Positions 27,092 to 36,743 are shown, numbered from the stretch's first letter. The stretch is 64,000 bases of DNA from JANQOZ01 sp045106555 (GCA_045106555.1 JBGCET010000021.1:1-64000); one strand, 5' to 3'. Translations and numbers: made by a program. The notes: generated by a model not told the origin, from the sequence alone.

Positions 27092-28963
27092 CTACAAGTC
27101 TTTGGCGACCCGAAAACCTATCAGCGGACTGCTACGAAGCGGCTGCGCTGAAGCGCGGCTGGCTGATCGAGCGATGGACGGGGACACCGCCCATCCACCG
27201 CCGCGAAGAGACCGAGTACTGCAGGGACGCACCTGCCGGGGCCTTCCGTCAGTGGGGATATCTTCCAGCGTATCGGCGAAACAGTCGGCGGCCCATTCCA
27301 ATACGTTGCCGCTTAAGTCATACAAATTCCAGGGGTTGGCCGCCAGACTGCCTGCGGGCGAAGGCCCCCAGTACCCATCACCATACCGGCTGAACGCGTC
27401 GGGCCAAGTTAGCCCTCCCAGATCGTCCCGGGCGCCGGTCAGGTTTTCTACCGGCCGGTCCGGCGATCCGTCGCCCCACCAGTATGGCGACCGCGTGCCG
27501 CCGCGCTGAGCGTATTCAAATTCCGACTCTGAGGGCAAACGGTAGGATTGGCCGCTCACGTCACTAAGCCAGCCGGCATACGCTGCCGCATCTTCCCAGG
27601 AAACGTGGATCACCGGCAGGTTGCCATCGGCAGGGTCACCCAGGTAATCCATCCGCCAACTGACCGACGCGTCCTCGAAACTGCCAGAGTCTGCACGGTA
27701 AGTCTGTCCTCTACGTCCGGTCTCTGCGGTGGTTTGGTAATTGGTTGCCGCAACGAAGGCGGAAAACTGCGCCACTGTCACTTCGGTGCTGGACAGAGCA
27801 AACGGTGCCTCAAAAGTCACCCGGGTTAACGGCCCCTCACGCGGGTTCCTGCCCTCTTCATTGGCTGCTGACCCCATGTCAAAACTTCCTGCAGGAAGCA
27901 CCACCATCAATGGACCTTCGCCGCCCGTACTCATGGGGTCGGTGAAAACGCTACCGGCGACGTAGCTGAGCAATTCACGGCGTCGATCGATGGTAGAGCG
28001 GATGCGAGTGAGGTCTCCCGGATACCCGCGGCTAACTAATGCTGCCAGCGTTGATTGGGCCTCATCAAGTTGATCGTTGCTAACTAGCTGCTCCACGGCG
28101 TCCAGATCCGCTTGCCAGGACTGAGCTCGAGACGACGCCAACGACTGGCGGAGAATCTGAATCTCGCTAGCGTCAATAACGCCGCTAACAGTGGCGCCAA
28201 ACGCAGATTCCGCCAGGTCCAGTTGCTCCTGGGCACTGTCAAAGTCGCCGCTGCCAATGGCATCATTTACCTGGCCCTGAACCGCCTCGATGACCGACTG
28301 CAAGCCTTGCAATGCGTCCGGGTTAGCCGCCTCAAAACTGAACACCTGGTCAAAGTAACCCAGCGCACTAGCCTCGGCTGGCAACAACACGGCACCAGCA
28401 TCAAACGCCGCCAACCCCTGGGCGAGCAGATTGGCAATCTGAGACTGCTGATCCATGCGGGCAACAAGGCGGGCCAAAGGGCCGTAATCCGGGCGAAATC
28501 CACGGACGGTTTGAGCGGTAGCCCTCGCGCCGTCCATATCACCGTTGGTGAGTTGCTCTGCCGCCTGCTGAAGCAAACGGTCTGCCAGCGTATTGAGGCC
28601 ACCTTCAGCGTCTGCGTTACCCGGATCTACGGCCAACGCCTGGCGAAAATAATTGAGCGCGCTGGCGTCGAAAGGCTCCAAGAGGTTGCCCGCGTCCAAT
28701 GCGTTGTTGCCTAGCGCCAGCTTGCGTCGCAGTTCATCCTGTCGATCGCTGGCCGACTGCTGTCCGGGAGTCCATTCCTGGCCAGGGTCTACCGCCAAGG
28801 AGTCGCCCAGCCGGGCAGGTCTTGCTTGGGAGGTTTGCCCGGAGGCATCCTCTTGAGACGTTGATTGGGCCATAGCCGGCCCGTTGCCGCTGGCGAACAT
28901 CACCAGCAGACACAGAGCACCCGGTAACTGGCGCCGTTGATTGTTATCTGAATGTCTTGTCAT
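27092..28963 (-). CDS. secreted TPR-SUMF1 (FGE-sulfatase domain) protein, paralog 1
   Basis: 623 residues. Signal peptide (LPGALCLLVMFASGNGPAMA), a motif RLGDSLAVDPGQEW at 51-64, helical TPR-like repeats to about 340 (FRQALAVDPGNADAEGGLN), then a SUMF1/PvdO-type domain from about 350 to the end (MVVLPAGSFDMGS; HVSWEDAAAYAGWLS; YRLPSESEFEYAQRGG; NVLEWAADC). The active-site segment of true formylglycine-generating enzymes carries two cysteines after RGGS; here it reads LRGGGWAVSPSIARSASR, so that chemistry is not expected. Predicted periplasmic or outer-surface protein of unknown function. It lies 133 bases after its paralog. Confidence 0.85.
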   Translation of the reverse strand: MTRHSDNNQRRQLPGALCLLVMFASGNGPAMAQSTSQEDASGQTSQARPARLGDSLAVDPGQEWTPGQQSASDRQDELRRKLALGNNALDAGNLLEPFDASALNYFRQALAVDPGNADAEGGLNTLADRLLQQAAEQLTNGDMDGARATAQTVRGFRPDYGPLARLVARMDQQSQIANLLAQGLAAFDAGAVLLPAEASALGYFDQVFSFEAANPDALQGLQSVIEAVQGQVNDAIGSGDFDSAQEQLDLAESAFGATVSGVIDASEIQILRQSLASSRAQSWQADLDAVEQLVSNDQLDEAQSTLAALVSRGYPGDLTRIRSTIDRRRELLSYVAGSVFTDPMSTGGEGPLMVVLPAGSFDMGSAANEEGRNPREGPLTRVTFEAPFALSSTEVTVAQFSAFVAATNYQTTAETGRRGQTYRADSGSFEDASVSWRMDYLGDPADGNLPVIHVSWEDAAAYAGWLSDVSGQSYRLPSESEFEYAQRGGTRSPYWWGDGSPDRPVENLTGARDDLGGLTWPDAFSRYGDGYWGPSPAGSLAANPWNLYDLSGNVLEWAADCFADTLEDIPTDGRPRQVRPCSTRSLRGGGWAVSPSIARSASRASAQPLRSSPLIGFRVAKDL

Positions 28964-28967
28964 TGCA

Positions 28968-28981
28968 TGCGCCTAGGCGCA
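28968..28981. promoter_or_regulatory. 14-bp perfect palindrome before SUMF1 paralog 1
   Basis: TGCGCCTAGGCGCA is its own reverse complement and ends four bases before the ATG at 28963, where a ribosome site would be expected. It may be a repressor operator or an RNA hairpin limiting translation of the second paralog. The rest of the 133-base gap shows a TTGACA-like box (29003-29008) but no matching -10. Confidence 0.4.
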
Positions 28982-29096
28982 ACACCTTCCCGGTATCGAG
29001 TGTGTCAAAAGGGAGCGTCGGGCGCAAACGTTGTTCTGGTTTGACGGCAAGGGTGCAAAGATCAGCAACCTGACAGGCTGCCGCAGGCGCAAATTT

Positions 29097-30998
29097 TCAG
29101 GCGGAACCACCCAAGGGGCCGACCCAAAGCTCTTTTACCACTCGAAACCCAACGAGGCATGACGCCATATCGGCGCTGGCGGCGGCGCGATAGCCGGAGC
29201 TGGCCTGTGCAGGAGGCGTCGCCCAAGATGCACCGCGAACGGCGCGGCGCGGACAACTGGCGATTGTCTCGACCGACGACTTGGCAAGACCGGACCCGGA
29301 CTGTCCCCAATAACAGTCGCTCACCCACTCTGACACGTTGCCGCCAAGATCAAAAAGCTGAAAGGCATTGGCCTGAAATTCACTGACTGGAGCAGGCCCC
29401 CAATGTCCATCTCCATAGCCATCGAAGGCGTCTGGCCAACGCAGGTTGTTCAAGCGGTCTCTGTCGCCCGTTAAATTTTCCACCACAGCGTCTGGCTCCT
29501 GGTTGCCCCACCAGTAGGTGCTCTGGGTCCCACCCCGCAGGGCGTACTCAAATTCCGCCCCCGTAGGCAAACGATAGGTTTCTCCCGATTGTTCGCTCAG
29601 CCAGCGGGTATAGGCAACTGCGTCGTTCCACGAAACGTGAACCACGGGCAAGGTGGACTTTGCCTTTCGACCACGAAAATCAAAACGCCAGTTAATGCCG
29701 CGACGCTTTTGCGTTGCCCCCTGTGTTTCGTCAAAAACCAGCGATTCACCGAGCTTCTCCGCATCCGTGATGTAGCTGGTGGCATCAACAAAAACGCGAT
29801 ACTGCGCCACGGTCACTTCCGTTTCTGACAGCGTGAACGGCACAGGAAACTCCGCTCGCCGAGTTGTGTCCTGTTGCACAGAATTGTTCGTTACCGTTGA
29901 AGTCGACGCCATCTCGAGCCCCCCTTTGGGCACCACAATCATCGCCGGCGAGGCCATATTCAGTGAATTTTCCAACCGGGTACCGGGAACGTAAGCCAGG
30001 GTCAGCCGACCTTGAGCAATGTTGCTACCAAGCCCGTTGATCGAGCGGGCGAACTCTTCACCGGTCGCCTGGTCGCTGACCTGAGCCAGCAAGGTTTCCG
30101 CTTGGTCGAATCGGCCTGCAACTATGAGTTCAGACGCGTCCTCCAGTTGCCCGTTGACGAACGCGCGCCGGGCCCCATCAGTGCTGACCTGCTGGGTGAC
30201 AACGGCATTTTCCGGGTCATCGCGAACCCCCGCAGCCTGGGTGAGTAACTGAGTTGCACTGTTAAATCGTTGCTGATCGGTCAGCCTTTGAGCCTGCGCA
30301 ATCATCTGACTTTCGATCCGTTGAAGGCCCTCTGCAGCAACCTGACTTTCTGGACTCAACGCTAACAGCTGAACATACAGATCTGCGGCACTATCGGCGC
30401 CGACCCAATGTTGCCTCGTCTCGGCCTGCTTCGCCGCGTCAGCCAACAGCCCAGCTTGGTGGTCCTGCAGGAGCAGCTCCGACATTTCTTCGATGGCCGG
30501 ATGGGTAGGTGCCACGACACGCAGATGACCCAACTCTATCCGTGTACCCTCTTGATCTCCGCTGGCGTAAACCGAACGCATGCGCGCCGCCAATGCGTTG
30601 GCCGTATCAGCGATACCTTGGGTCGCCAAAGCGTTACCCGGATCCAGCGCGAGCACCTTGCGAAAAATGTCCAGCGCACCGCGTTGCGGCGCCATAATCC
30701 TGCCCGAAGAAAGTGCCTTTCGTGCCTGTTGCAGTTGCTCGTCCAGTAATGAAAGACCTGAGTTTGCCCGGGAGGGCTTAGCGTTGCCCGCTCGCCATTC
30801 CTGGGTATTGTCCACATTCAGGGAGTCACCAAGACGACGCGGCCTGGGTGTAATGACTGCTGCACCGCCTATCCCGCTCTCTGCTGGATTAACGATTTCG
30901 TCATCTGATTGCGCGATCGCACCGTCTGATGTCAGCACCAACGCAATGGCCATCGCGGCCAAACCTGCTGAAGTGGAAGTTTCCAACACCCTGGTCAT
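29097..30998 (-). CDS. secreted TPR-SUMF1 (FGE-sulfatase domain) protein, paralog 2
   Basis: 633 residues with the same layout as the downstream gene: signal peptide (AGLAAMAIALVLTSDGAIAQ), motif RLGDSLNVDNTQEW at 55-68, helical TPR-like repeats (FRKVLALDPGNALATQGI), SUMF1 domain from about 355 (MIVVPKGGLEMAS; VHVSWNDAVAYTRWLSEQSG; YRLPTGAEFEYALRGG; NVSEWVSDCYWG). The segment matching the FGE active site is VRGASWATPPAQASSGYR and has no cysteine pair. The two proteins are clearly tandem duplicates that have diverged. A candidate promoter sits about 100 bases upstream, after the subtilase gene. Function unknown; substrate or peptidoglycan binding, or a structural role, are options. Confidence 0.85.
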   Translation of the reverse strand: MTRVLETSTSAGLAAMAIALVLTSDGAIAQSDDEIVNPAESGIGGAAVITPRPRRLGDSLNVDNTQEWRAGNAKPSRANSGLSLLDEQLQQARKALSSGRIMAPQRGALDIFRKVLALDPGNALATQGIADTANALAARMRSVYASGDQEGTRIELGHLRVVAPTHPAIEEMSELLLQDHQAGLLADAAKQAETRQHWVGADSAADLYVQLLALSPESQVAAEGLQRIESQMIAQAQRLTDQQRFNSATQLLTQAAGVRDDPENAVVTQQVSTDGARRAFVNGQLEDASELIVAGRFDQAETLLAQVSDQATGEEFARSINGLGSNIAQGRLTLAYVPGTRLENSLNMASPAMIVVPKGGLEMASTSTVTNNSVQQDTTRRAEFPVPFTLSETEVTVAQYRVFVDATSYITDAEKLGESLVFDETQGATQKRRGINWRFDFRGRKAKSTLPVVHVSWNDAVAYTRWLSEQSGETYRLPTGAEFEYALRGGTQSTYWWGNQEPDAVVENLTGDRDRLNNLRWPDAFDGYGDGHWGPAPVSEFQANAFQLFDLGGNVSEWVSDCYWGQSGSGLAKSSVETIASCPRRAVRGASWATPPAQASSGYRAAASADMASCLVGFRVVKELWVGPLGGSA

Positions 30999-31105
30999 TG
31001 CCTGATCTACCCCCGTAGAGAATCACCGCTCTAACCTAAAGCGCCGGAGGAGGAAAAACCGTGATGTATATTCGATCAGCTGCCACCCACTGATAATAAT
31101 TCTAG

Positions 31106-31133
31106 ATTATGGACGTAACTCATTGTTTTTCAA
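31106..31133 (-). promoter_or_regulatory. candidate sigma-70 promoter for the SUMF1 pair
   Basis: On the minus strand TTGAAA (-35, 31128-31133) and CATAAT (-10, 31106-31111) are 16 bases apart inside a markedly AT-rich patch (31085-31170) between the subtilase stop and paralog 2. The predicted start near 31099 leaves a leader of about 100 bases. It suggests the SUMF1 pair can be transcribed apart from the subtilase. Confidence 0.5.
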
Positions 31134-31170
31134 AACTAAAGCAATTGGTATCAAAACTTAAAAAAGTGTT

Positions 31171-34100
31171 TCAATTACAGGAAATCTGAGGTGTGAGGTT
31201 ACTCAGAGCCCCAGCTTGGTTCCAAGCCCCCGATAAGGGCTGGGAAAACTGCACCTGAGTGTCAACGCTGCCGGACTGGGCAGAATCATAATTCAACCGG
31301 TTTGTTCCCACGACGGTTGAAGTGACCTGACTGGTGGCACAGGACGGACAAAACCCGCTGAATTGCGCTAGGGTGATCTGCTCAGAGTCTGCCTGTCCTT
31401 GACCCAAAACCCAGCGCGGCAGGCCCGTTGGGCCGTAGAGATAGTTTACGTGAACCTGGTCGCCGCCAACATTGAGAATGGAATACCCAAAGCCAGGCTG
31501 TTCGGGCATAAACCAAAGTCCCGTTCGCGCCACCTCTGCGCCATTGCTGGTGCAACTCAAGTCGTCAACAATGACCTGATAGGGTTCGCTGCCGCTACGG
31601 CCATGAAGACGAAAATTCAGGATGGCTTTATCGCGGCTTTCGAAAATCAAGGTCATGGTACCGACCTGAGTCGCTGAGGCGGCGGTACCGTCCCAGCGAA
31701 ACTGATTCAACGGCGCTTGCCAGTAGTCGTCTTCTTCCGCCACTGGCGCTTGGGCGAGATACCAGACCGGTGTGCCGTCCTCCAGATAGGTGTACCACTC
31801 CACAATCAGTTGGCCATCGATCTGATTCAAATTGAAGCCTGTTCCATCACGGGCTGGGTTAAACCAAAGACCCGGCAGTGGTGCGCCCCCCACACCCGCG
31901 GCCGTCTGCAGGGCTGAAGCCCGCGTTCGTTCCTGAGTAAAGGTTGCCGACAGGGTTTGTGATTGAGTATCGGTGTTCACGGGAATCAAATAGATTCGTT
32001 GCGCGCTTAAGTTTGTTGAAACCTGCCCATTGCCTTGTCCGCTGGCTATTACCTGGGCGCCAGCGGCGCTGCCTGAAGCCACGTTGGGCGCGTCAAAAGC
32101 CACCGCTTGGGTTACCACCTGCCATTCAATTTGAGGCGACGCGACGATGGACAACGTTTGATTGGATGAACTGGAAGGCAGATCCACAAACAAACGTGAA
32201 TGGCCCTGGTGCGGCGAAAGCGTTAACGTCTCGGTGCCGCCATCGAGCAAGAGAAGAGGTTCCTGAGTCTCCATGTCGGGAGCGGCAGCGGTGCCGCTGC
32301 CGCCATCGCTGAGCCTGGAAAGCACCACAGGAATTACCCCCACGGTCGGCAACTGTGCAGTGGGCTTCAAAGCGAGGGCACCGACCCAACGGTCATTTTC
32401 CGCCATTAGGCCTTGATTCCAACTCAGGCGCACCGCAAACGGTGCCTGCGCTGGCACACTGCCCGGCCCGGTGGCAATCAAACTTTGATTTGCTTCCGCA
32501 CCCACCACCGCGTGGACCAGCACGGTCGGGTCCGTCCCGCCGGGGCTGCTGGCTTGCCAGTTCTGCACAAGAATCCAATACTGACCATTCTGCGCTGATG
32601 GAAGCACACAAATTTCTCGACCACCCGACGATGTGCTTCGACATAACTCTTCATTCAGGTCCGGTCGGGAAGCCCCGTCCAGGTCCCGGCCAACAAATAA
32701 ATCCAGATCGGCTCCCTGAGCCGCAGTGTCCAATTCAACAAAAAGCATGTCTCCGGTGTTTTCAACGCTGACGGTGACAAAGTAGGCGCCGCCGCCGCTG
32801 AAGTTATTGTAGGGGTCAGCGTTGGTAGCATCCTCGCTGAGCAAGCGATTGGTGACTCTGGCGCGGGTCAGTGCATAAGTATCCAAGGTCGCCTGGGGCA
32901 GTGACACCAGACCGGATAACTCGACAATCTCTGAGCCCCGGTTGTTGGCAGTTTCGATCGACAGCACCGCGGGCAGATCGCCTCCATCGGCTGTCACCTT
33001 GAACGCCAGTCTCTGGGTCGCCACGGATTCATCCTCGGGGGTCAGGACCACATATCCGTCCACCGACTGGCCGATCAGACTGGGGTCACTAACATTCAGC
33101 GTGATGGCGATATCCAGCAACTCGCCTGCAGCGAGGGAAAACGATTCCGGACTGACCTGACCGGTGGCCGCAGTATCGCTGGCAATGGACGCCGACCAGC
33201 GTCCGCCATCCAGGGCCCTGACCTGGCGTTGGAACACGCAGCTATCGACACATCGATTGCTGGCCAGAGTGGGCAGATTAAGGGTTTGCGGCCTGCCCCC
33301 TTGATTTGGGTTGGCCAGCAGAAACTCTGCCCGATTCACCTCCATTACCAAACCGGCTCGCACCGCAGCCTCCGGATTGACCCGCCCAGCCCCGACGTCA
33401 AACCCGTCAGCGATGGAACTGCCGTCACTATCGAGCATCTGGTTGTTAAACGCGGTGGTCACCAGCAGTGAATGCACGGCGCTCGGTGAGAGCTCGGGCC
33501 TGAGGGACAATAGCAGCGCAGCGCTGCCCGCCACATGGGGCGACGCCATGGAGGTGCCGCTCTTGAACGATGAGGTGTTGCCGGAAACCCCGGCGGCAAG
33601 AATATTGGAGCCCGGCGCTGCGACTTCTGGCTTGATCACGTTGGGGACAAAGCCGTCAGGTCCCCGCGAACTGCTGGCCGACACTCTATCGCCCAGAGAA
33701 TCGTCCGTTAGCGAACTTGAAGCCGCAATTTGGCCTGTGAGCGAATCGCCACCGGCGTTCAGCCATGCACGAAGCGCATCCCCACCCTGAGCGCCAATGT
33801 GAGTTGCAGGCAGGCAATGGTCGTCCGATGACAGCGTTTCACCCTGAGCAGCAGTATTGGCTAATACGTAACCGCCGGCACCGGCAGCGCGCAGATTGAA
33901 GCCCTTTTCTATGCGGCCATAGGTTCCGCGGTCACAAACAACAATTTCGCCATCAAACGTTCCCGGAGAAAACGGATTTGATGACCCCGAATGGGCACCA
34001 CACGAGGACTGTAATTCCGCTTCACCCACGCCGCACAGGGCGTTACCAAAGTCCCGCGCATGGACTATTTTTGCCGGACCGAAGGCCGTGGCCAGCCCTG

Positions 34101-35319
34101 CGCCACTAATATTGGCAGGGGGAGTTCCATTGCCACCGGTCAGGTTTTCCAGAATATTCTCAAATCGCCGGTTGTGGGAGATATTGGCGACCGCCAACAG
34201 CCAGGGGGCGTTCGCCGGAGAGGAAATGGTGTCCGGCGCACTGCCGTCGTTGCCCGCCGAGGTCACCGTCAGAACTCCAGCGTCTCGCGCAGTCAGTATG
34301 GCCAGCGCATCGTTGTCAGCCCAAGGGTCGGAAGAGCTGCCACCAATGGAGTAGTTCACCACATCGACCTGATCGATAACAATCTGTTCGAACGCGCTCA
34401 AAATCGCATCAAGCAAACAGACGTTTTCATCAACGTCCGGGGTCGACAGGTCATCGGCCAGGCAAACCTTGTAGGTGATGAGGTTGGCGTGCGGCGCAAC
34501 TCCTGACAGCTCTCGCACAACGCTGCCGGTATTGCTGACAAAATTGGACGGGTGAATATTGCCTGCTGCGGTGCTGGCAACGTGAGTGCCATGGCCGTCC
34601 AGATCTCGCCCGATTCGTGCGCCTTCCTCGGTGAAGTCGTAGACGCCAATCAACTTATCGTTACAACGAACCTGAGCATTACTGCACAAGCCGTACTGAC
34701 GGCCGCGGGGATTGTTGTGATCGAAACCGTCACCGCCGATATCAGCAAACGCCGGGTGATCCCAGTTGACCCCAGAATCGACAATGCCAACCACCACGCC
34801 TTCACCCATGCTGCCGGATGCTCCCCAAGCGCCGGGTGCGCCGATCCAGGCCGGACCGGCATCCGTGTGCGGTCGGTGGACTGTTACGGAACTGACCTTT
34901 TTTACCCCGCGTAAGGTCGCCAAGCGTTCAGCCTCCGTAGGAGACAACGCCAACGCTACGCCGTTGAGGGCAAACCGGTAACGATGGATTGGTGTTGCTG
35001 GCGCGGCCAGTATCGTAGAGACAGACTTAAGCATCTGTTCTGCCCTGCGGTCCAGGAACCTACGATATTCGATAACCGATTTCGCTGATGGATCGAAAAT
35101 GGCGGAACCGGGCCGTGTCGGTGCCATTTTCCAGCCTCCACGGCCATCGCCCTGACCATCGAACGCGAGCACCGGCGGATCGTCCCACTCAACGATATAG
35201 CGTCCCGGCGCAATCTCCGGCGTGGACCGCGAAGGATGATCAGCCGCCATGGCAACTGCCCCGGCCACCATAACGATCACTGTCAGCAGCACCTGTTTCA
35301 AACCCAGTCTCCTAGTCAT
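31171..35319 (-). CDS. secreted S8 family serine peptidase (subtilase) with PA domain and C-terminal modules
   Basis: 1382 residues. Signal peptide (QVLLTVIVMVAGAVAMAA), inhibitor-I9-like propeptide (GRYIVEWDDPP to about 150), then the peptidase with catalytic Asp181 (GIVDSGVNWDHP), His243 (GHGTHVAST) and Ser590 (SGTSMASPHVAG). A PA domain is inserted between His and Ser (FDGEIVVCDRGTYGRIEKG, about 400-520). Later come beta-rich regions, including a PPC-like segment (ADLDLFVGRDLDG), and two copies of a GLWF(N/M)P module starting near 1150 and 1268. The family degrades extracellular protein. ATG 35319 has AGGG five bases upstream. It lies 36 bases after gor and upstream of the SUMF1 pair. Confidence 0.93.
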   Translation of the reverse strand: MTRRLGLKQVLLTVIVMVAGAVAMAADHPSRSTPEIAPGRYIVEWDDPPVLAFDGQGDGRGGWKMAPTRPGSAIFDPSAKSVIEYRRFLDRRAEQMLKSVSTILAAPATPIHRYRFALNGVALALSPTEAERLATLRGVKKVSSVTVHRPHTDAGPAWIGAPGAWGASGSMGEGVVVGIVDSGVNWDHPAFADIGGDGFDHNNPRGRQYGLCSNAQVRCNDKLIGVYDFTEEGARIGRDLDGHGTHVASTAAGNIHPSNFVSNTGSVVRELSGVAPHANLITYKVCLADDLSTPDVDENVCLLDAILSAFEQIVIDQVDVVNYSIGGSSSDPWADNDALAILTARDAGVLTVTSAGNDGSAPDTISSPANAPWLLAVANISHNRRFENILENLTGGNGTPPANISGAGLATAFGPAKIVHARDFGNALCGVGEAELQSSCGAHSGSSNPFSPGTFDGEIVVCDRGTYGRIEKGFNLRAAGAGGYVLANTAAQGETLSSDDHCLPATHIGAQGGDALRAWLNAGGDSLTGQIAASSSLTDDSLGDRVSASSSRGPDGFVPNVIKPEVAAPGSNILAAGVSGNTSSFKSGTSMASPHVAGSAALLLSLRPELSPSAVHSLLVTTAFNNQMLDSDGSSIADGFDVGAGRVNPEAAVRAGLVMEVNRAEFLLANPNQGGRPQTLNLPTLASNRCVDSCVFQRQVRALDGGRWSASIASDTAATGQVSPESFSLAAGELLDIAITLNVSDPSLIGQSVDGYVVLTPEDESVATQRLAFKVTADGGDLPAVLSIETANNRGSEIVELSGLVSLPQATLDTYALTRARVTNRLLSEDATNADPYNNFSGGGAYFVTVSVENTGDMLFVELDTAAQGADLDLFVGRDLDGASRPDLNEELCRSTSSGGREICVLPSAQNGQYWILVQNWQASSPGGTDPTVLVHAVVGAEANQSLIATGPGSVPAQAPFAVRLSWNQGLMAENDRWVGALALKPTAQLPTVGVIPVVLSRLSDGGSGTAAAPDMETQEPLLLLDGGTETLTLSPHQGHSRLFVDLPSSSSNQTLSIVASPQIEWQVVTQAVAFDAPNVASGSAAGAQVIASGQGNGQVSTNLSAQRIYLIPVNTDTQSQTLSATFTQERTRASALQTAAGVGGAPLPGLWFNPARDGTGFNLNQIDGQLIVEWYTYLEDGTPVWYLAQAPVAEEDDYWQAPLNQFRWDGTAASATQVGTMTLIFESRDKAILNFRLHGRSGSEPYQVIVDDLSCTSNGAEVARTGLWFMPEQPGFGYSILNVGGDQVHVNYLYGPTGLPRWVLGQGQADSEQITLAQFSGFCPSCATSQVTSTVVGTNRLNYDSAQSGSVDTQVQFSQPLSGAWNQAGALSNLTPQISCN

Positions 35320-35355
35320 CTATCCCTGCCATCCTTCCCTGGTTGAGGTTTCGCC

Positions 35356-36708
35356 CTACTCCCTGGGCGTTCGAAGGGTTACCAGCTCCTCCGCCGCGGT
35401 TGGGTGAATTCCCACGGTGGCATCAAACTGAGCCTTGGTGGCACCCATTTTAATGGCCACCGCAAACCCCTGAAGCATCTCAGCGGCATCCAGGCCCACA
35501 ATATGCAGGCCTACCACCTGTTGACTACTGGCGACCACAATGAGTTTCATCATGCCTCGCTCGTCACGCCCGGACAGCGTGTGCTTCATTGGCTTAAAGC
35601 TCGATTGATACACCTGAATCTCACCGTATTCAGACCGGGCCTGCTCCTCACTGAGCCCAACCGAGCCGACCGGCGGCTGGCTGAACACGGCAGACGGTAT
35701 GTTGTGATGATCCAGCGGGGTTGGTTGATCGCCAAACTCGGTTTGCGCAAACGCCTGCCCTTCAGCCAGCGCCACTGGCGTTAGGTTCATTCGGTCGGTG
35801 ACATCGCCCACGGCGAAGATGTTGTCTACGGAGGTTTTGGATGATGGATCCACCATCACGACACCTTTGTCGTTTGTCTTCACACCAACGCCATCCAGGC
35901 CTAGCCCTTCCACCTTAGGCGAACGCCCGGTGGCCAGTAACAGTTGATCGCAGGCCAGGGTATCGCCATTGTCCAGAGTGATTATCAGATCATTGTCTTT
36001 GCGCTCGGCACCCACGATTGATCGATTCAGCACCATGTCGACGCCCTTTTTTGCCACCTCGGCAGTCAGGGTCTCGCGTACATCGTCGTCAAAACCGCGC
36101 AGCAATGATGGGCCTCGGTAAACCTGACTCACTTGGCTGCCCATGCCGTTAAAAATGCCGGCGAACTCCACCGCAATATAGCCGCCGCCGTAAACCACTA
36201 CTCGTTCTGGCTGAGTCGGCAGATGAAACACTTCGTTAGAAGTAATGCCCAACTCCACTCCTGGAAAGTCCGGCACTGCAGGCCAGCCACCAACGGCCAG
36301 CAAGATCTTTTCGGCCGTGACTTGACGATCACCCACCTGCACCGTGTGGCGATCAACCAGTTCACCGCGTTCCTCAATGAGGTCAACGCCAGCGTTGCTG
36401 AGCAGGCTCTTATAGATGCTGTTCAAGCGATCTATTTCCTGGTCCTTACGCGCGATAAACGTAGCCCAATTGAACGTGCGCTCGCCGACACTCCAGCCGA
36501 AACCCTCAGCATCTTCAAAATCTTCGTGAAAGTGGGAGGCGTAAACCATCAGCTTCTTTGGCACACAGCCACGAATCACGCACGTACCGCCCACTCGACT
36601 CTCTTCACACACCCCCACCCTGGCACCGAAGCCTGCGGCAATTCGGCTGGCTCTTACGCCGCCGGAACCGGCACCGATTACAAACAGATCGTAGTCAAAC
36701 TGGGCCAT
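35356..36708 (-). CDS. gor: glutathione-disulfide reductase
   Basis: 450 residues, cytosolic FAD/NADPH homodimer reducing GSSG to GSH. FAD motif IGAGSGGVRASRIAA near residue 11, redox-active pair Cys43/Cys48 in GGTCVIRGCVPKKLMVYAS, NADPH motif VYGGGYIAVEFAG, second FAD motif NIFAVGDVTDRMNLTPVA and the C-terminal GIHPTAAEELVTLR with the catalytic His-Glu pair from the partner subunit. Length matches E. coli Gor (450). It is divergent from ccmA, so a thiol reductase and the reductive cytochrome c pathway share a short intergenic region. Confidence 0.96.
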   Translation of the reverse strand: MAQFDYDLFVIGAGSGGVRASRIAAGFGARVGVCEESRVGGTCVIRGCVPKKLMVYASHFHEDFEDAEGFGWSVGERTFNWATFIARKDQEIDRLNSIYKSLLSNAGVDLIEERGELVDRHTVQVGDRQVTAEKILLAVGGWPAVPDFPGVELGITSNEVFHLPTQPERVVVYGGGYIAVEFAGIFNGMGSQVSQVYRGPSLLRGFDDDVRETLTAEVAKKGVDMVLNRSIVGAERKDNDLIITLDNGDTLACDQLLLATGRSPKVEGLGLDGVGVKTNDKGVVMVDPSSKTSVDNIFAVGDVTDRMNLTPVALAEGQAFAQTEFGDQPTPLDHHNIPSAVFSQPPVGSVGLSEEQARSEYGEIQVYQSSFKPMKHTLSGRDERGMMKLIVVASSQQVVGLHIVGLDAAEMLQGFAVAIKMGATKAQFDATVGIHPTAAEELVTLRTPRE

Positions 36709-36743
36709 GGGCTGCTTTCCTTAACTTTGGGGCGGGCATTATC

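Noticed and set aside
29003..29008. TTGACA box upstream of SUMF1 paralog 1
   Set aside because: No -10 element at 16-18 bases.
27092..30998. Calling the SUMF1 genes formylglycine-generating enzymes
   Set aside because: The cysteine pair needed for that reaction is absent in both and no sulfatase is nearby.
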